Notes: generated from the letters alone by a model not told the origin. A stretch of 64,000 nucleotides of DNA from Corynebacterium freneyi (GCF_030408835.1 NZ_CP047357.1:1674001-1738000), one strand, 5' to 3'. Shown: positions 9,674 to 19,238, counted from the first letter of the stretch. Made by a program: numbers and translations.

Positions 9674-9709
9674 CGGTCGTGATACTGCGGCGATGATCAT
9701 GATGCCGCG

Positions 9710-9744
9710 CGTTCGGCCGCGGACGTTCCCGCCGCGGCCGAACG
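9710..9744. terminator. 13-bp perfect hairpin between convergent genes
   Basis: A perfect 13-base-pair stem (9710-9722 with 9732-9744) closes a 9-base loop between the plus-strand transporter and the minus-strand ECF ATPase gene. It has no U-tract on either side, but its place between convergent genes fits a bidirectional terminator. Confidence 0.6.
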
Positions 9745-9755
9745 AGCGGCGAGCC

Positions 9756-11214
9756 CTAACCCGGGGTGAGGGGGAACTCGAAATCCCCGACCATGTCCAC
9801 CAATTCGCGATCGTGGGTGACCAGGACGACCACCGCGCCGCGGTCCGCGCAACGCCGGATCACGCCGGCCATGCTCTCCATCGCCCGCAAATCCAGGCCC
9901 GAGGTCGGCTCGTCGAAGATGATCACATCGGCCCCGCGCCCTTCTTCCCCGCCGACCACGGCCGTCGCCACGGCGAGGCGCTGCCGCTGCCCGCCGGAAA
10001 GGCTCAACGGGTGGCGTTCCCCCATCCCCTCGAGTCCGAGCTCGTCGAGAATCGCCGCGGCCTCCTCCGCAGACGGTTGTGCGCGGCCCAGGGAAAGCTC
10101 CTCGGTGACCGAAACCCCGAAAAGCTGGCGGTTGACGTCCTGCATCACAGCCGAACAGCGGCGGCGCCGTTCGCGGCGCGACAACGCCTTCCCGTCCAGA
10201 ACCACGGTCCCCTCGGCGCGGCACAATCCCACCAGCACCTGCACGAGCGTCGACTTTCCCACGCCATTCGGACCGGTGACGCAGGTGATCGCACCGCGTG
10301 GGGCAGTCGCCTCGTCGATCGTCCACAGCCGCCGGCCATCGCGCACCGCCGACAAAGCGCGCAGCTCCAGGCCGCCCGCATCCGCCGGGGCGGGGGAGGC
10401 GCCGGCAACGGATCCGAAGCGGGGGCAACGAGGCTGCGCAACCCCGCGTCACGGCGCTCGCCTTCGCCCATTTCCCAGAACTCGGCCGCGGGACAGTCGG
10501 CCACCACCCGCCCGCGGTGCAGCTGGACCACGCGATCGACCAGGCCGCGAAGATAATGCAAACGATGCTCGGCAACGAGGATCGTCGCACCGGCACCCTT
10601 CAGGTGGGCCAGAGCTTCGGCGACCGCCTGGGTGGAGGCGTCGTCGAGATTGGCGGTCGGCTCGTCGAGCAGGAACAGCCTGGGCCGCGAAACCACGGCA
10701 GACGCCAGGGCGACCCGCTGGCGCTCGCCTCCCGACAGCTCCCCCATCCGCCGGTCGAGCAGGTGGGCGAGGTCGAGGAGATCCACCGCGGCATCGATGC
10801 GCCGCAGAATCTCCTCCCGCGGCACGCCCTGGTTGGAAGCGCCGAAGGCGATCTCCGAAAGGACGTCGGTGGCGAAGAACTGGGTGCGGGGGTTCTGGAA
10901 CACCGTGGCGGCCACTCGTCCCGCTTCGGCCAATTCGACCTCGGCCGGCTCCAATCCGTCGACCTTCACGTCGCCGCCGATGCGCGTGGGGCGAATGTGC
11001 GGGATGAAACCGTTGAGCGCGTTGACGAGAGACGACTTCCCCGAGCCGGAACCTCCGGTGACGAGCACCATCTCACCGGGTCGCACCCGGATGTCGATCG
11101 ACTCCAGCAACGTTGCGGTGACCGCTTCCGGGGTTGCCCGACGGCCGAACCCTGCGCCCCGGCGGGCTCGCCCGGCGCTTCGACGGTGATGCTGAGATCT
11201 TTGACCTCGATCAT
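9756..11214 (-). pseudogene. ECF transporter duplicated ATPase, two frameshifts
   Basis: Coding potential for a protein of about 486 residues with two ABC ATPase halves, spread over three frames. Part one starts at ATG 11214 (overlapping the previous stop) with MIEVKDLSITVE. Near 11130-11170 the reading moves to the frame holding P-loop GGSGSGKSS, signature LSGGERQRVALA and Walker B LFLLDEPTANLD. Near 10385-10400, in a C-rich Pro codon run, it moves again to P-loop GPNGVGKST, LSGGQRQRLA and IIFDEPTSGLD. Each shift is explained by one missing base. Either the gene is broken or homopolymers were under-called. The role would be to energise the ECF importer together with the T and S components upstream. 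Confidence 0.8.
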
Positions 11215-11927
11215 CCGATTTTCTCCTTCACCGCCAACGCAACGACCACCGCGACGATCACCATCGCCACGACGTCGGGGAACCCCACGCGCAACTCCAC
11301 CACCGATGTCGGCCTCCGCCGGGAACCCAGGCCGCGCAGCAGGGCGGAGGCGGAAAGTTCGTCGCCCGTGCGCAGGGACGTGGCCACCAGCGGCAGCACC
11401 GCGTGGCGCACCGCGATGATGGGATGCAACAGCAGCGATGCCCCGGAAGAGACGACTCCGCGAAGCACCAGATTGTCGCGGATCGTCCTCGCGTCGTCGA
11501 CGACGACGGGGAGGAAGCGGACGGCCACCGCCGAGGGCACGGCGAGGATGCGCGGCACTCGGGCCCAACCCAGGAACGCCTGCAGAGCACCGGTGGTGAT
11601 GCCGCGGATGACCGCCCAGGCGATGACGCTGACGACGGCGAAGCGGTACGTGAAGCTCATGGCGAACAGCAGCACCGTCAGGACCTCCGAGGCCGTGCCC
11701 TCCGCGGCGGGCAGGACCACATGGCCGAGGAGCAGCACCAGCGCTTCGGCCAGGCCCATGACGATGGCCACGACTGGCCGCAGGGCGGCGATCAGGCAGA
11801 TCACCGCGACCACGGCACCGGTGATCTCCATCAACTCGGTTCCGACGGTCAGCAGGGCGGCGTCGACGACGACTAGCCCGATCAGGGCCACCCTCGGATC
11901 GAGCTTCTCGATCGGCGTGGCTCTCAC
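11211..11927 (-). CDS. ECF transporter T component (transmembrane coupling protein)
   Basis: 238 residues from GTG 11927, which overlaps the S-component stop (GTGA). The protein is mostly hydrophobic with the EcfT pattern: N-terminal helices, then the cytosolic coupling segment RVPRILAVPSAVAVRFLPVV and, further on, SLRTGDELSASALLRGLGSRRRP, which corresponds to the Ala-Arg-Gly coupling motif region. It links the ATPase to the substrate-binding S subunit. It is the only member of this operon without a frameshift, but alone it would not transport. Confidence 0.8.
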   Translation of the reverse strand: MRATPIEKLDPRVALIGLVVVDAALLTVGTELMEITGAVVAVICLIAALRPVVAIVMGLAEALVLLLGHVVLPAAEGTASEVLTVLLFAMSFTYRFAVVSVIAWAVIRGITTGALQAFLGWARVPRILAVPSAVAVRFLPVVVDDARTIRDNLVLRGVVSSGASLLLHPIIAVRHAVLPLVATSLRTGDELSASALLRGLGSRRRPTSVVELRVGFPDVVAMVIVAVVVALAVKEKIG

Positions 11928-12570
11928 AGACCCGCGCGGGAGAAGTAGGACCGCAGCGCCCGCTGCCCCAGCCATCCGCCGAACAGGGCGGCCACGAAGC
12001 AGGTCGCCGTCAGCGCGAGCACCATCGGAGTCGACAGGAATTCGCCGAAGGCCCGCGCCCACTCGGCGTTGGCGCCCTGCGTGTAGCGGGCGAGGATGTC
12101 GTCGCGCATGAACAGCAGCGGTAGGACATTGCCCATCGGATAAATGCCGAAGAACGCGTACCCCACGATGGTGCGTTTCGGATCGGAGTAATTGCCGCTG
12201 CGGATGATCAGATCGGAGATCAAACCGAAGACCAGCGCGAACAGCACCGACACCAGGTGTGGCCGAAGAGGGTGAAGATCAGCGCCAACAGCGTGGCCAT
12301 GACGGTCACCAGGCCGAAGTGATTGATTCGCCGGATGAACAGGGCGAAGGGGATGCCGATGATGATGACGGCGAGCACGGCGCCGAACGGCTGGATCTGC
12401 GGCCCGAATACGCCGATGACGTTGCACAGGAAATTGATGACCGCGATGATCACGGTGAATACGCCGACGGCGACGAGTTCGCTGCCCGTAGACGCTCCCT
12501 TCGCCGATTCCCGATTGACGTCGTTTTTCGTTGACATTGCACTCCTTGAGTCCGTTGCTTCTTTTGGCAT
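11924..12570 (-). pseudogene. ECF transporter S component, MptD/Trep_Strep-like, one frameshift
   Basis: Coding potential for about 215 residues with about five to six membrane segments. The 5' part (from ATG 12570, or ATG 12537 with AAGGAG upstream) reads in one frame to FTLFGHTW. The continuation VSVLFALVFGLISDLII...YFSRAGL is in the next frame. Adding one G near 12253-12255 would restore a continuous protein. The hydrophobic pattern and the GYAFFGIYPMGNVLPL segment resemble MptD-family S components. The substrate is unknown; the DtxR-like box directly upstream and the siderophore genes suggest iron-related uptake. Confidence 0.7.
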
Positions 12571-12607
12571 AGGTGGTTCCTTGGAATCTTAACTACTTGA
12601 CTATAGT

Positions 12608-12626
12608 TATGCTTAGCCTTGCCTTT
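12608..12626. promoter_or_regulatory. Candidate DtxR (iron repressor) box before the ECF operon
   Basis: I count 12 of 19 matches to the DtxR consensus TTAGGTTAGCCTAACCTAA, including an intact TTAGCCT core and the outer CCT. The site overlaps the stop codon of the ABC gene and lies about 40 bases upstream of the S-component start. A candidate -10 (TATAGT, minus strand, 12601-12606) is just downstream, so a bound repressor would block the promoter. Confidence 0.55.
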
Positions 12627-14358
12627 CCACGCCGATGTTCCAGTGGCCGGCATCCTCGCGCAGCGACCAAAACCGCCGGTAGCGCTCATCCGACGCCGCC
12701 AATTCATCGTGGGTGCCCGACGCGGCGATGCGGCCGTCGGCAAGCAGAAGAATGCGGTCGGCGCCGCGGATCGTCTCCAGCTGGTGGGCGATCACCACGA
12801 CGGTCGCGTCACGGGACAAATCGTCCAGGGCAGCGGTGACGGCACGGCGGGTCGACGGGTCCAGGGCGCTGCTCGGTTCGTCGCACAGCACCAACGGCGC
12901 CCGCCGCAGAAGCGCGCGGGCAATGGACACGCGCTGACGCTCACCGCCGGAGAGCAGCTGGCCGCCCTCCCCGACGCGCGTCCGCCAGCCATCGGGCAAC
13001 CGGTCGGCGATCTCGGTGACGTGCGCGCGGCGGGCGGCGTCGAGGATCTCGTCGCGGGAGGCATCTTCCCTCCCCAGCGCGATGTTGGCCCACAGGGTGT
13101 CGTCGAAGAGGTACACGTCCTGGAAAATCATGGAAACGTGCCGGTAGAGATCTTCGGTGGCCATATCGCGCACATCGACCCCACCGATGCGCACCGCTCC
13201 CCCGTCGACGTCCCACAGGCGCGCGATGAGGCGCATGAGCGTCGTCTTGCCCGAACCCGATGCCCCCACCAGTGCCGTGGAGGAGCGGTCCCCGATGCGG
13301 GCGCTGACGCCGTCGAGGACGAGGGGGGCGTCGTCGCCGGTCCCATAGCCGAAGGTGACGTCGTCGAACTCGATGTCGGCGGTCGGCGGGAACGCGGTCG
13401 GCTGAGCCGGCTCCGGCATGGTCGGGGTCTCCAACAGCTCGCGCACATCGTCGATCTCGGCCTCGGACTGGTGCAGCGCGGTCTGCAGCGACGACACGAT
13501 CCGCAACGGACCGGCCGCCAGGGTGACCAGGCCGACGAGAACCACCGCGCGAACGGGATCGGAACCGCCCGCGGCGGTCCACACCGCCAGCGCCGCGACG
13601 CAGCCCAGCACCGTCTGGATGACGAACCCCTGAAGCACCATTCCTCCCAGGGACAGCCACAGGGCGCTGCGACCGGCGGCCCGCTGCTTTTCGACGGCTC
13701 GCGTCAGCGGCGGATAGTCGTCGGCGATGCCCGCGGCGCGCAGCACCTGCTGCCTGCTCGCAAACTCCAGTAGCTGCAGGTCGGTATCGGTGCGCACCCC
13801 GCGCACTCGCTCTTCCCCGGCCGATTCCCACTTTGACGCCAACCCCGACGTCAACCACAGAACGGGGGCGGAGAGGGTCATCGCGAGGCCGATCCGCCAG
13901 TCGATGAACAGGGTGAGGATCGCAATGGTCGCCGGCATGGCGATATGGCCCACCAACGGCACCAGGACATCCATCGCCGCCGTCGCCACGAACATGGTCC
14001 CGCGCACGGCGGTGTGCGAGGCGCGGCCCTGCGCCTCGGGGCTGAACCAGCTCAGCGGCAGGTGCACCAGACGGCCGCCGAGACCCCGGTGCATCGACCG
14101 GATGATCCCGAGGGATCCGGCGACCCCGGACCAGGTGGCCACGCCGACGAGCACCGCATGGATCAGCCACACGACGGCGAGGACGATCAGAGCCCGCACC
14201 GCGTCCGACCAGTCGCCGCGGAACACCGCGGTGAGCACCGGGATGATGCACAGGACGGTGACGCCCTGGGCGATGCCGGACAGCAGCCCCCAGATCACCG
14301 AACGGATGAGGAGGATCCGGTCCGCGCCCCCGGACAAGGCAATAAGTGCGCGTATCAT
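12613..14358 (-). CDS. ABC transporter permease/ATPase, YbtQ/IrtB-like half-transporter
   Basis: 581 residues: an exporter-fold membrane domain of about six segments (residues about 1-310) and an ATPase domain with P-loop GASGSGKTT, signature LSGGERQRVSIARAL and Walker B LVLCDEPSSALD. ATG 14358 overlaps the stop of the preceding half-transporter. Paired half-transporters of this type (YbtPQ, IrtAB) have exporter topology yet import ferric siderophores, and here they follow siderophore-type genes. The Walker B Pro (DEPSSA rather than DEATSA) is a small deviation. Export of a compound cannot be excluded. Confidence 0.8.
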   Translation of the reverse strand: MIRALIALSGGADRILLIRSVIWGLLSGIAQGVTVLCIIPVLTAVFRGDWSDAVRALIVLAVVWLIHAVLVGVATWSGVAGSLGIIRSMHRGLGGRLVHLPLSWFSPEAQGRASHTAVRGTMFVATAAMDVLVPLVGHIAMPATIAILTLFIDWRIGLAMTLSAPVLWLTSGLASKWESAGEERVRGVRTDTDLQLLEFASRQQVLRAAGIADDYPPLTRAVEKQRAAGRSALWLSLGGMVLQGFVIQTVLGCVAALAVWTAAGGSDPVRAVVLVGLVTLAAGPLRIVSSLQTALHQSEAEIDDVRELLETPTMPEPAQPTAFPPTADIEFDDVTFGYGTGDDAPLVLDGVSARIGDRSSTALVGASGSGKTTLMRLIARLWDVDGGAVRIGGVDVRDMATEDLYRHVSMIFQDVYLFDDTLWANIALGREDASRDEILDAARRAHVTEIADRLPDGWRTRVGEGGQLLSGGERQRVSIARALLRRAPLVLCDEPSSALDPSTRRAVTAALDDLSRDATVVVIAHQLETIRGADRILLLADGRIAASGTHDELAASDERYRRFWSLREDAGHWNIGVERQG

Positions 14359-16142
14359 TCCATGTCCTTCCACATGCGGGCGTAGAGCCCGTCTTCGGTA
14401 AGAAGTTCATCGTGGGTGCCCTGCTCGACCAGCCGCCCGCCGTCCATGACCAGAATGCGGTCCGCATCCTTGACGGTCGTCAGCCGATGGGCGATGACCA
14501 GGACAGCGCGCCCGGCGGTGAGCCGGTTCAGCCCCTCCTGCACGGCGGCCTCCGATTCGGGGTCGGTCGCCGACGTCGCCTCGTCGAGCACCAGCACCGG
14601 GGTATCGGCGAGCAGGGTGCGGGCGATCGCCACACGCTGCGCCTCGCCGCCGGAAAGACGCGCGTCCTGCCCGACCACCGAGTCGTAGCCGCGCGGCAGC
14701 TCCTCGATGCGGTCGTGGATGTTGGCGGCACGGGCGGCATCGCGGACCTGGTCGTCGGTCGCGTCGGGGACGGCGAGGCGGATGTTGTCCGCGATGCTGA
14801 TCGACAGCAGCTGCGGATCCTGGAACACCGTCCCCACGGTCCGGCGCATCACTTCCGGATCGATGTCGCGCACGTCCACTCCGCCGATGCGCACGGTGCC
14901 GGAGTCGGGGTCGCGGAAACGGGCGGCCAGCGCGGCCACCGTGGATTTGCCGGAACCGGATGGGCCCACCAGCGCGGTGACGCCGCCGGCGGGGATGGTG
15001 GCAGTCACCCCAACGACGGCCGGGTTGCCGGGATCATAGGCGAACGTGACATCCGCGAACTCCACCGCATTGCCGTCCGGCCGGACGGGGACGTCGGCGG
15101 CCGGCAACTCGTCGGCGTCGAGTATCTCGCAGATGCGGCGGGCCGCGTCCATCGCCTGCTCGAGCGCACGGTTGCTCGCCGCCACCGGCTGCATGGCCGC
15201 GGGCAACAGCATCGCGATGATGGTCACGACCAGCAGATCGGAGGGTCGGCTCCAGCCGGCGTGGACGAACCACAGGCCGAAGGCGACCTCGATGACGCCG
15301 GCCGTCGCGGCGGACAGGAAGACCACCGCAACCGAATGGGCGCGCATCTGCGGGCGGATCATGTCGGAGAACTCGCGGAGGAAACTCTCGGATTTTTCGG
15401 TGAACCGGCGCGACCCCTGTCCCGCCTCGCCGAAGATCTTCAAAACGGCGATGCCGTTGACGTATTCGACGATGGTCTCCGACACCCCGGCGAGCCCTTC
15501 ATGGATCCTGTCCATCACCTGGGCGTTCGACCGGGGCGCCAGTGCGGCGTAGGCGACGGCGTACAGCACCGCGGGAACCACCGCCACCAGGCCCAGGCGC
15601 CAGTCCAGGATGAAACACACCACCAGGCTCGCCAAAGGAGTGCACACGCCCGCGACGAGCTCGACGATGGTGTGCGCGACGAGCTGATGCAGCGAGTCCA
15701 CGTCATTTTGGATCAGCTGGCGGACGCGGCCCGATGATCGCTCGTCGAACCAGCCGAGGGGCAGCCGCGCCAGCTTCGCCGCCAACCCGAGGCGCAGACG
15801 CGCCTGCAGGTCGACGTCCGCGATGTGGGAAATCAACAGGGCGACCGCTCCGAGTGTGATCGACGACCCCAACGCGATGAGGAACAGGAAAAGCGGTCCC
15901 TTCGAGGCATCCCAGTCCGCACCGCCGCTCACCAGCCTGACCGCGAGCTCCGCCAGCGCGAGGAACTGGACCGCGGACAGCACCGAGCCGAGAATCTGCA
16001 GCACCACCGCCACCACGATCCATGGCAGAACCGGTTCGATGGTGCGCAGGGTGACCGCACCCGCCGATGCCGTGTCTTCCCTCTGCCCGGTTCTCTGCTC
16101 CTCCTGCACCCGCTCGGCCGTCGCCGCTTCAGGCGTGCTCAT
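14355..16142 (-). CDS. ABC transporter permease/ATPase, YbtP/IrtA-like half-transporter
   Basis: 595 residues. A hydrophilic N-terminus of about 40 residues precedes an exporter-type six-helix membrane domain and an ATPase domain with GPSGSGKST, LSGGEAQRVAIARTL and VLVLDEATSATD. It overlaps the thioesterase stop (ATGA) and its own stop overlaps the next half-transporter start, so the two were probably made to form a heterodimer. The siderophore-interacting reductase domain of mycobacterial IrtA is absent, so it is closer to YbtP in layout. Confidence 0.8.
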   Translation of the reverse strand: MSTPEAATAERVQEEQRTGQREDTASAGAVTLRTIEPVLPWIVVAVVLQILGSVLSAVQFLALAELAVRLVSGGADWDASKGPLFLFLIALGSSITLGAVALLISHIADVDLQARLRLGLAAKLARLPLGWFDERSSGRVRQLIQNDVDSLHQLVAHTIVELVAGVCTPLASLVVCFILDWRLGLVAVVPAVLYAVAYAALAPRSNAQVMDRIHEGLAGVSETIVEYVNGIAVLKIFGEAGQGSRRFTEKSESFLREFSDMIRPQMRAHSVAVVFLSAATAGVIEVAFGLWFVHAGWSRPSDLLVVTIIAMLLPAAMQPVAASNRALEQAMDAARRICEILDADELPAADVPVRPDGNAVEFADVTFAYDPGNPAVVGVTATIPAGGVTALVGPSGSGKSTVAALAARFRDPDSGTVRIGGVDVRDIDPEVMRRTVGTVFQDPQLLSISIADNIRLAVPDATDDQVRDAARAANIHDRIEELPRGYDSVVGQDARLSGGEAQRVAIARTLLADTPVLVLDEATSATDPESEAAVQEGLNRLTAGRAVLVIAHRLTTVKDADRILVMDGGRLVEQGTHDELLTEDGLYARMWKDME

Positions 16143-16984
16143 GGAAGAACCTCCTTCATCTGTCGTTCATCGTTTCGAGTCTTGTCGTCGACGTTCTTTT
16201 CGCCGACGGATCGGTGCCGCACCGTGCGCGATGACGCCAGCGCGATCATCCGGCAGAGCACGGCCAGGTCCTTGTGCTTGAGGTGGTGGAAGTGATCGCC
16301 GGGCACGGCGACGGGCCCGATGACCCGGGATGCCCACGCCTGCCAACCTCTCATCGCCGCCTTGGGGAGGTCGTCATCCGAAACGCCCCTAACGGTAATG
16401 ATTGTCGTTTTCATGACTACCACCGGGGGCGGCGACGCCACGTAGGTTTCGATCAACCGGTAGTCCTCTTTGATGACCGGCAGCAGCAGCGCCGACATTT
16501 CCGGATCCTCCATGACCTGGGCGGTCGCATCGTCGAGGCGGCTGAGTTCATCGAGCAGGACCGCATCATCGGATTCGTGCAGGCACCCGCCGCCGGCGTG
16601 TTCCGGCGCCGCTTGCCCGCTGGCGACCAGGACGGGCAAGCGCTCACCGGGATGCCGACGGTGAATTTCCCGGAGAGTCTCCACCGCCACCGTTGCACCG
16701 AGGGAGTGCCCCGCCAACACCGCGGGCATCGTGCCCATGTCCTCGATGGCGTCGGCGACTTCGCCGGCCAGGCACTGGATCGTGCGCGGATGCGCGGCGC
16801 CGATGCGGCGGTCGCGGCCCGGGTAGGTCACGCCCAACCCGGCCACCGGCGCGCCGGCACCGGAGAAAACCCGGGCCCACTTCGCGTACTGGCGCGGGCT
16901 GCCACCCGCGTGGGGGAACACCAGAACCGACGGAAGATCCGCAGCCGCACCCGAGCCGGGCAAGGGAACCATCGTTCCGTTCAC
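16139..16984 (-). CDS. Type II thioesterase (YbtT/GrsT family)
   Basis: 281 residues from GTG 16984, which overlaps the upstream stop (GTGA) and has GGAGG seven bases before it. Alpha/beta hydrolase: FPHAGGS oxyanion region near residue 23, nucleophile elbow GHSLG with Ser about 94, and the catalytic His in GDHFHHL near the C-terminus. Such enzymes clear misloaded carrier domains of NRPS/PKS assembly lines. Upstream is the truncated biosynthetic region, downstream the ABC pair, the same order as ybtU-ybtT and the transporter genes in yersiniabactin-type clusters. The same frame happens to be open back to 19180, but the middle of that stretch looks non-coding in this frame. Confidence 0.82.
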   Translation of the reverse strand: MNGTMVPLPGSGAAADLPSVLVFPHAGGSPRQYAKWARVFSGAGAPVAGLGVTYPGRDRRIGAAHPRTIQCLAGEVADAIEDMGTMPAVLAGHSLGATVAVETLREIHRRHPGERLPVLVASGQAAPEHAGGGCLHESDDAVLLDELSRLDDATAQVMEDPEMSALLLPVIKEDYRLIETYVASPPPVVVMKTTIITVRGVSDDDLPKAAMRGWQAWASRVIGPVAVPGDHFHHLKHKDLAVLCRMIALASSRTVRHRSVGEKNVDDKTRNDERQMKEVLP

Positions 16985-17290
16985 GACTTCACCTCCGGCG
17001 GATCGATGTGCGCGGAATCCCGCGAGTCGATCCGTTCCGGCGCCGGCAGTTGAGCGGAAACGTCTTGCCACCAGCGCAGCACGCACAAGCAGCGACGGTT
17101 GTGTTCCAGCATGTCGCGTGCCCGGGCACCGTCGCCGGTGAGCATGGCCGCCGCAGACCGCACGGCCTCCGGCCAAACGGCGTCGACGACGGCACCCCAC
17201 GTCTCGGCTTCCGGCACCCGATCGGAGGAGCCCCATTCCCGGGCGACGTCGCCGAGCGGGTCCGTGAGCCGCCCGTCGCGCGTATGGGGA
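16981..17290 (-). pseudogene. C-terminal fragment resembling thiazolinyl imide reductase (YbtU/PchG)
   Basis: About 100 residues in a different frame from its neighbours, running from about TRDGRLTDPLGDV to ...HIDPPEVKS and stopping at 16981. The segment WGAVVDAVWPEAV...RRCLCVLRWW resembles, from memory, the C-terminal helices of thiazolinyl imide reductases, which reduce a thiazoline ring during yersiniabactin or pyochelin synthesis. No start codon or NAD-binding N-terminus is present, so it is a remnant. The stop is coupled to the thioesterase start, as expected if a full upstream gene once existed here. Confidence 0.5.
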
Positions 17291-17299
17291 CGCTGCTGC

Positions 17300-19180
17300 C
17301 AGCGGGGCGTGCGCGCTGATCGGAAGGTACGCCGCCCCGAGGTACAGAACGGCGAGCACGGCGGTGATCTGATCGCGGCCCTTGGGCAGCCGGATTCCCA
17401 CGAAATCACCCGGTTGGACGGTGTCGGCGAGTTCATCGGCCAGCGCCAGGGCCGCCCGGTGCAACTCGGCGTAGGTGAGGGGGTCACCGTTTCCGGGATC
17501 GATGACCGCGGTGGCGTCGGGAGCCTGCTCGACTCGTTCGAGGAAAGGAGCGTGGAGCAGAGCATCGGGTGCGGCCGCAGTGCCGTTGAGGGCCCGACGG
17601 CGTGCGGCGGTGTCCCCCGCCACCCGGATGACGTCGTCGAGGGGCAGCGCAGCGAGGGCGGCGGCGTCGGTGTCGGGTGCCGCTTCGGCGAGCGAGCGCA
17701 GTGCCCCGAAGAACGCCGAAAACAGCTCCTCGCCGACGGTGCCGGCGTATGCGCCGTCCCGGACGTCGAGGGCGACCCGGACTTCGTCGGCGGTCAGCCG
17801 AAGGACCTGGAGGTCGCATAGGACCTGCGGAGTCACGGACCCGGTGTGGGCGAGGTGCCCGAATACATCGCCGACTTCGGGCGACAGCAGAACCTCTTCA
17901 CTGCCGCAGGTGAGTACGACCGGGAGTATCCCCGGGTGGTCATCTCCCCTGCTCCGCGCCTGCCGCAGTTCGTCGTCCAAGTCGAGGCCGGCGCGGATGC
18001 GACGGCGAATTTCCTCCGTTGCGCCACGGGCCGCTTCGCCCAAGGTGATGCCCGGTGACGTCGCGCAGCGGGTGATCCAGGCCCTCGTACGGTCGAGGAC
18101 GTCATCCGGGGTGGCTCTCTTGTCCATCCCAGGCATGACGATCGAAAGGCGTTCGGCAGGATCCCACAAACCGAGTGCATGCCGGTATATGGCGAGGAGC
18201 AATCCCGGTCGACTGGCCCCCGCAGCTTCCGCGATGCGACCGAGCCGTTCCCATTGCGGGATGCCGAGTGCGCCGGAGTGGCGGGTGACGCTCCGGCCGA
18301 CGCCATCTGCCCCACCGTCATTGCCCGGGGCGGGCAACGCCGGCGGCAGCGGCAGCGCATCGGCGACGGTCGTGTCGAGTGCGTCGCCGTCAGTCTTCGT
18401 CGCATTCCTCGCGTTCTTCGCGTTTTTCGCGTTCTTCGCACGGTCTCGCTCGTATTCGCGTTCCCGTTCCGCGATGGCGCCGAAGGTCAGCCAATCCGGG
18501 GCGAGGTCTTCGTCGGCGGTGATTCGCCCGGCTCCGGCGTACGCGGCATACGCGGCGGCGAGGTCGTTGACGATCACACCCACCCCACCCAGATCGGCGG
18601 CCACGAGGGATATCGCAATGTGAATTACTTCGCCGGTTCCGACATATCCGATGTCGATCCAGCCGAGCTCCCCCGTTGCGTAATCAGCTTGCCTCAGCAA
18701 GATCTCGGAACGCTTTTCGCTGCAAATGTTATCGATGTTCACCGCAGCATTGCGGCCATTTTCCGCCAAACCATCCACATTTGGCCGATCATCGATGGAT
18801 ATCGTCAACGGAAGCGAATCATCGCCATTCGAACGGGAACTCCAATGAGACCCGTCGACGATGACGGACCGCATCACGGGATGCCGCTTCAACGAAGCAA
18901 CCGCCCGCCGCAGCGCCTCCGGATCGAGCGGACACGACTTCGCGGTACCCGGCCGCCCCTCGCCCAACTCTCGACGGAACTCGAACAGCGCCAGACAATC
19001 GACACCCCCATAGGGCTGTCCGGGGTCACGTCCCCGGAGGTAGGAGACCTGTATGGGAGTCAGATCCCGCACGTCGCGAAGTTCCGGCACACCACCCTCC
19101 CCCTCAACGGGCGTCTCGGCACCGCTTGCGATCATCCCCTCCCCGCCTTCAGATTCCCGCCCGTTCGTCGCCACGCTCAT
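17300..19180 (-). pseudogene. Truncated NRPS: heterocyclization domain plus start of an adenylation domain
   Basis: About 625 residues. A cyclization (Cy) domain is recognisable: DLTPIQVSYLRGR (Cy1), RHPVMRSVIVDG (Cy2), LPLPPALPAPG, ILPVVLTC and SVTPQVLCDLQV near residue 445. The catalytic DxxxxDxxS motif reads SLVAADLGG, so the first Asp and the final Ser are replaced. An adenylation domain begins with LTYAEL near residue 568 and reaches GAAYLPIS near residue 620; coding similarity then stops and a reductase-like fragment follows in another frame. The rest of the adenylation domain and any carrier domain are missing. A Lys-Asn-Ala repeat lies near residues 248-262. The same frame stays open to 16139, so a gene caller would report one 1013-residue protein. 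Confidence 0.7.
18403..18441. repeat. Short tandem repeat inside the NRPS gene
   Basis: Four imperfect copies of a 9-base unit close to GCGTTCTTC (plus strand) encode a Lys-Asn-Ala repeat with one Arg variant, at about residues 248-262 of the truncated NRPS. It lies in the less conserved linker before the LPLPPALPAPG motif and could expand or contract by slippage. Confidence 0.6.
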
Positions 19181-19238
19181 GCAGTCTTGCTGCGACTCGT
19201 TTTCATTACGGCCAATACCCCTTGCTTACATAATAAGG

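Noticed and set aside
9756..12570. Programmed frameshifting in the ECF operon
   Set aside because: Three shifts of the same kind in two genes, with no slippery heptamer or downstream structure I could recognise, fit mutation or base-calling loss better than programmed recoding.
18403..18441. CRISPR-like or regulatory repeat array
   Set aside because: The units are 9 bases with no spacers and lie in phase inside a coding region, so they are simple codon-level repeats.
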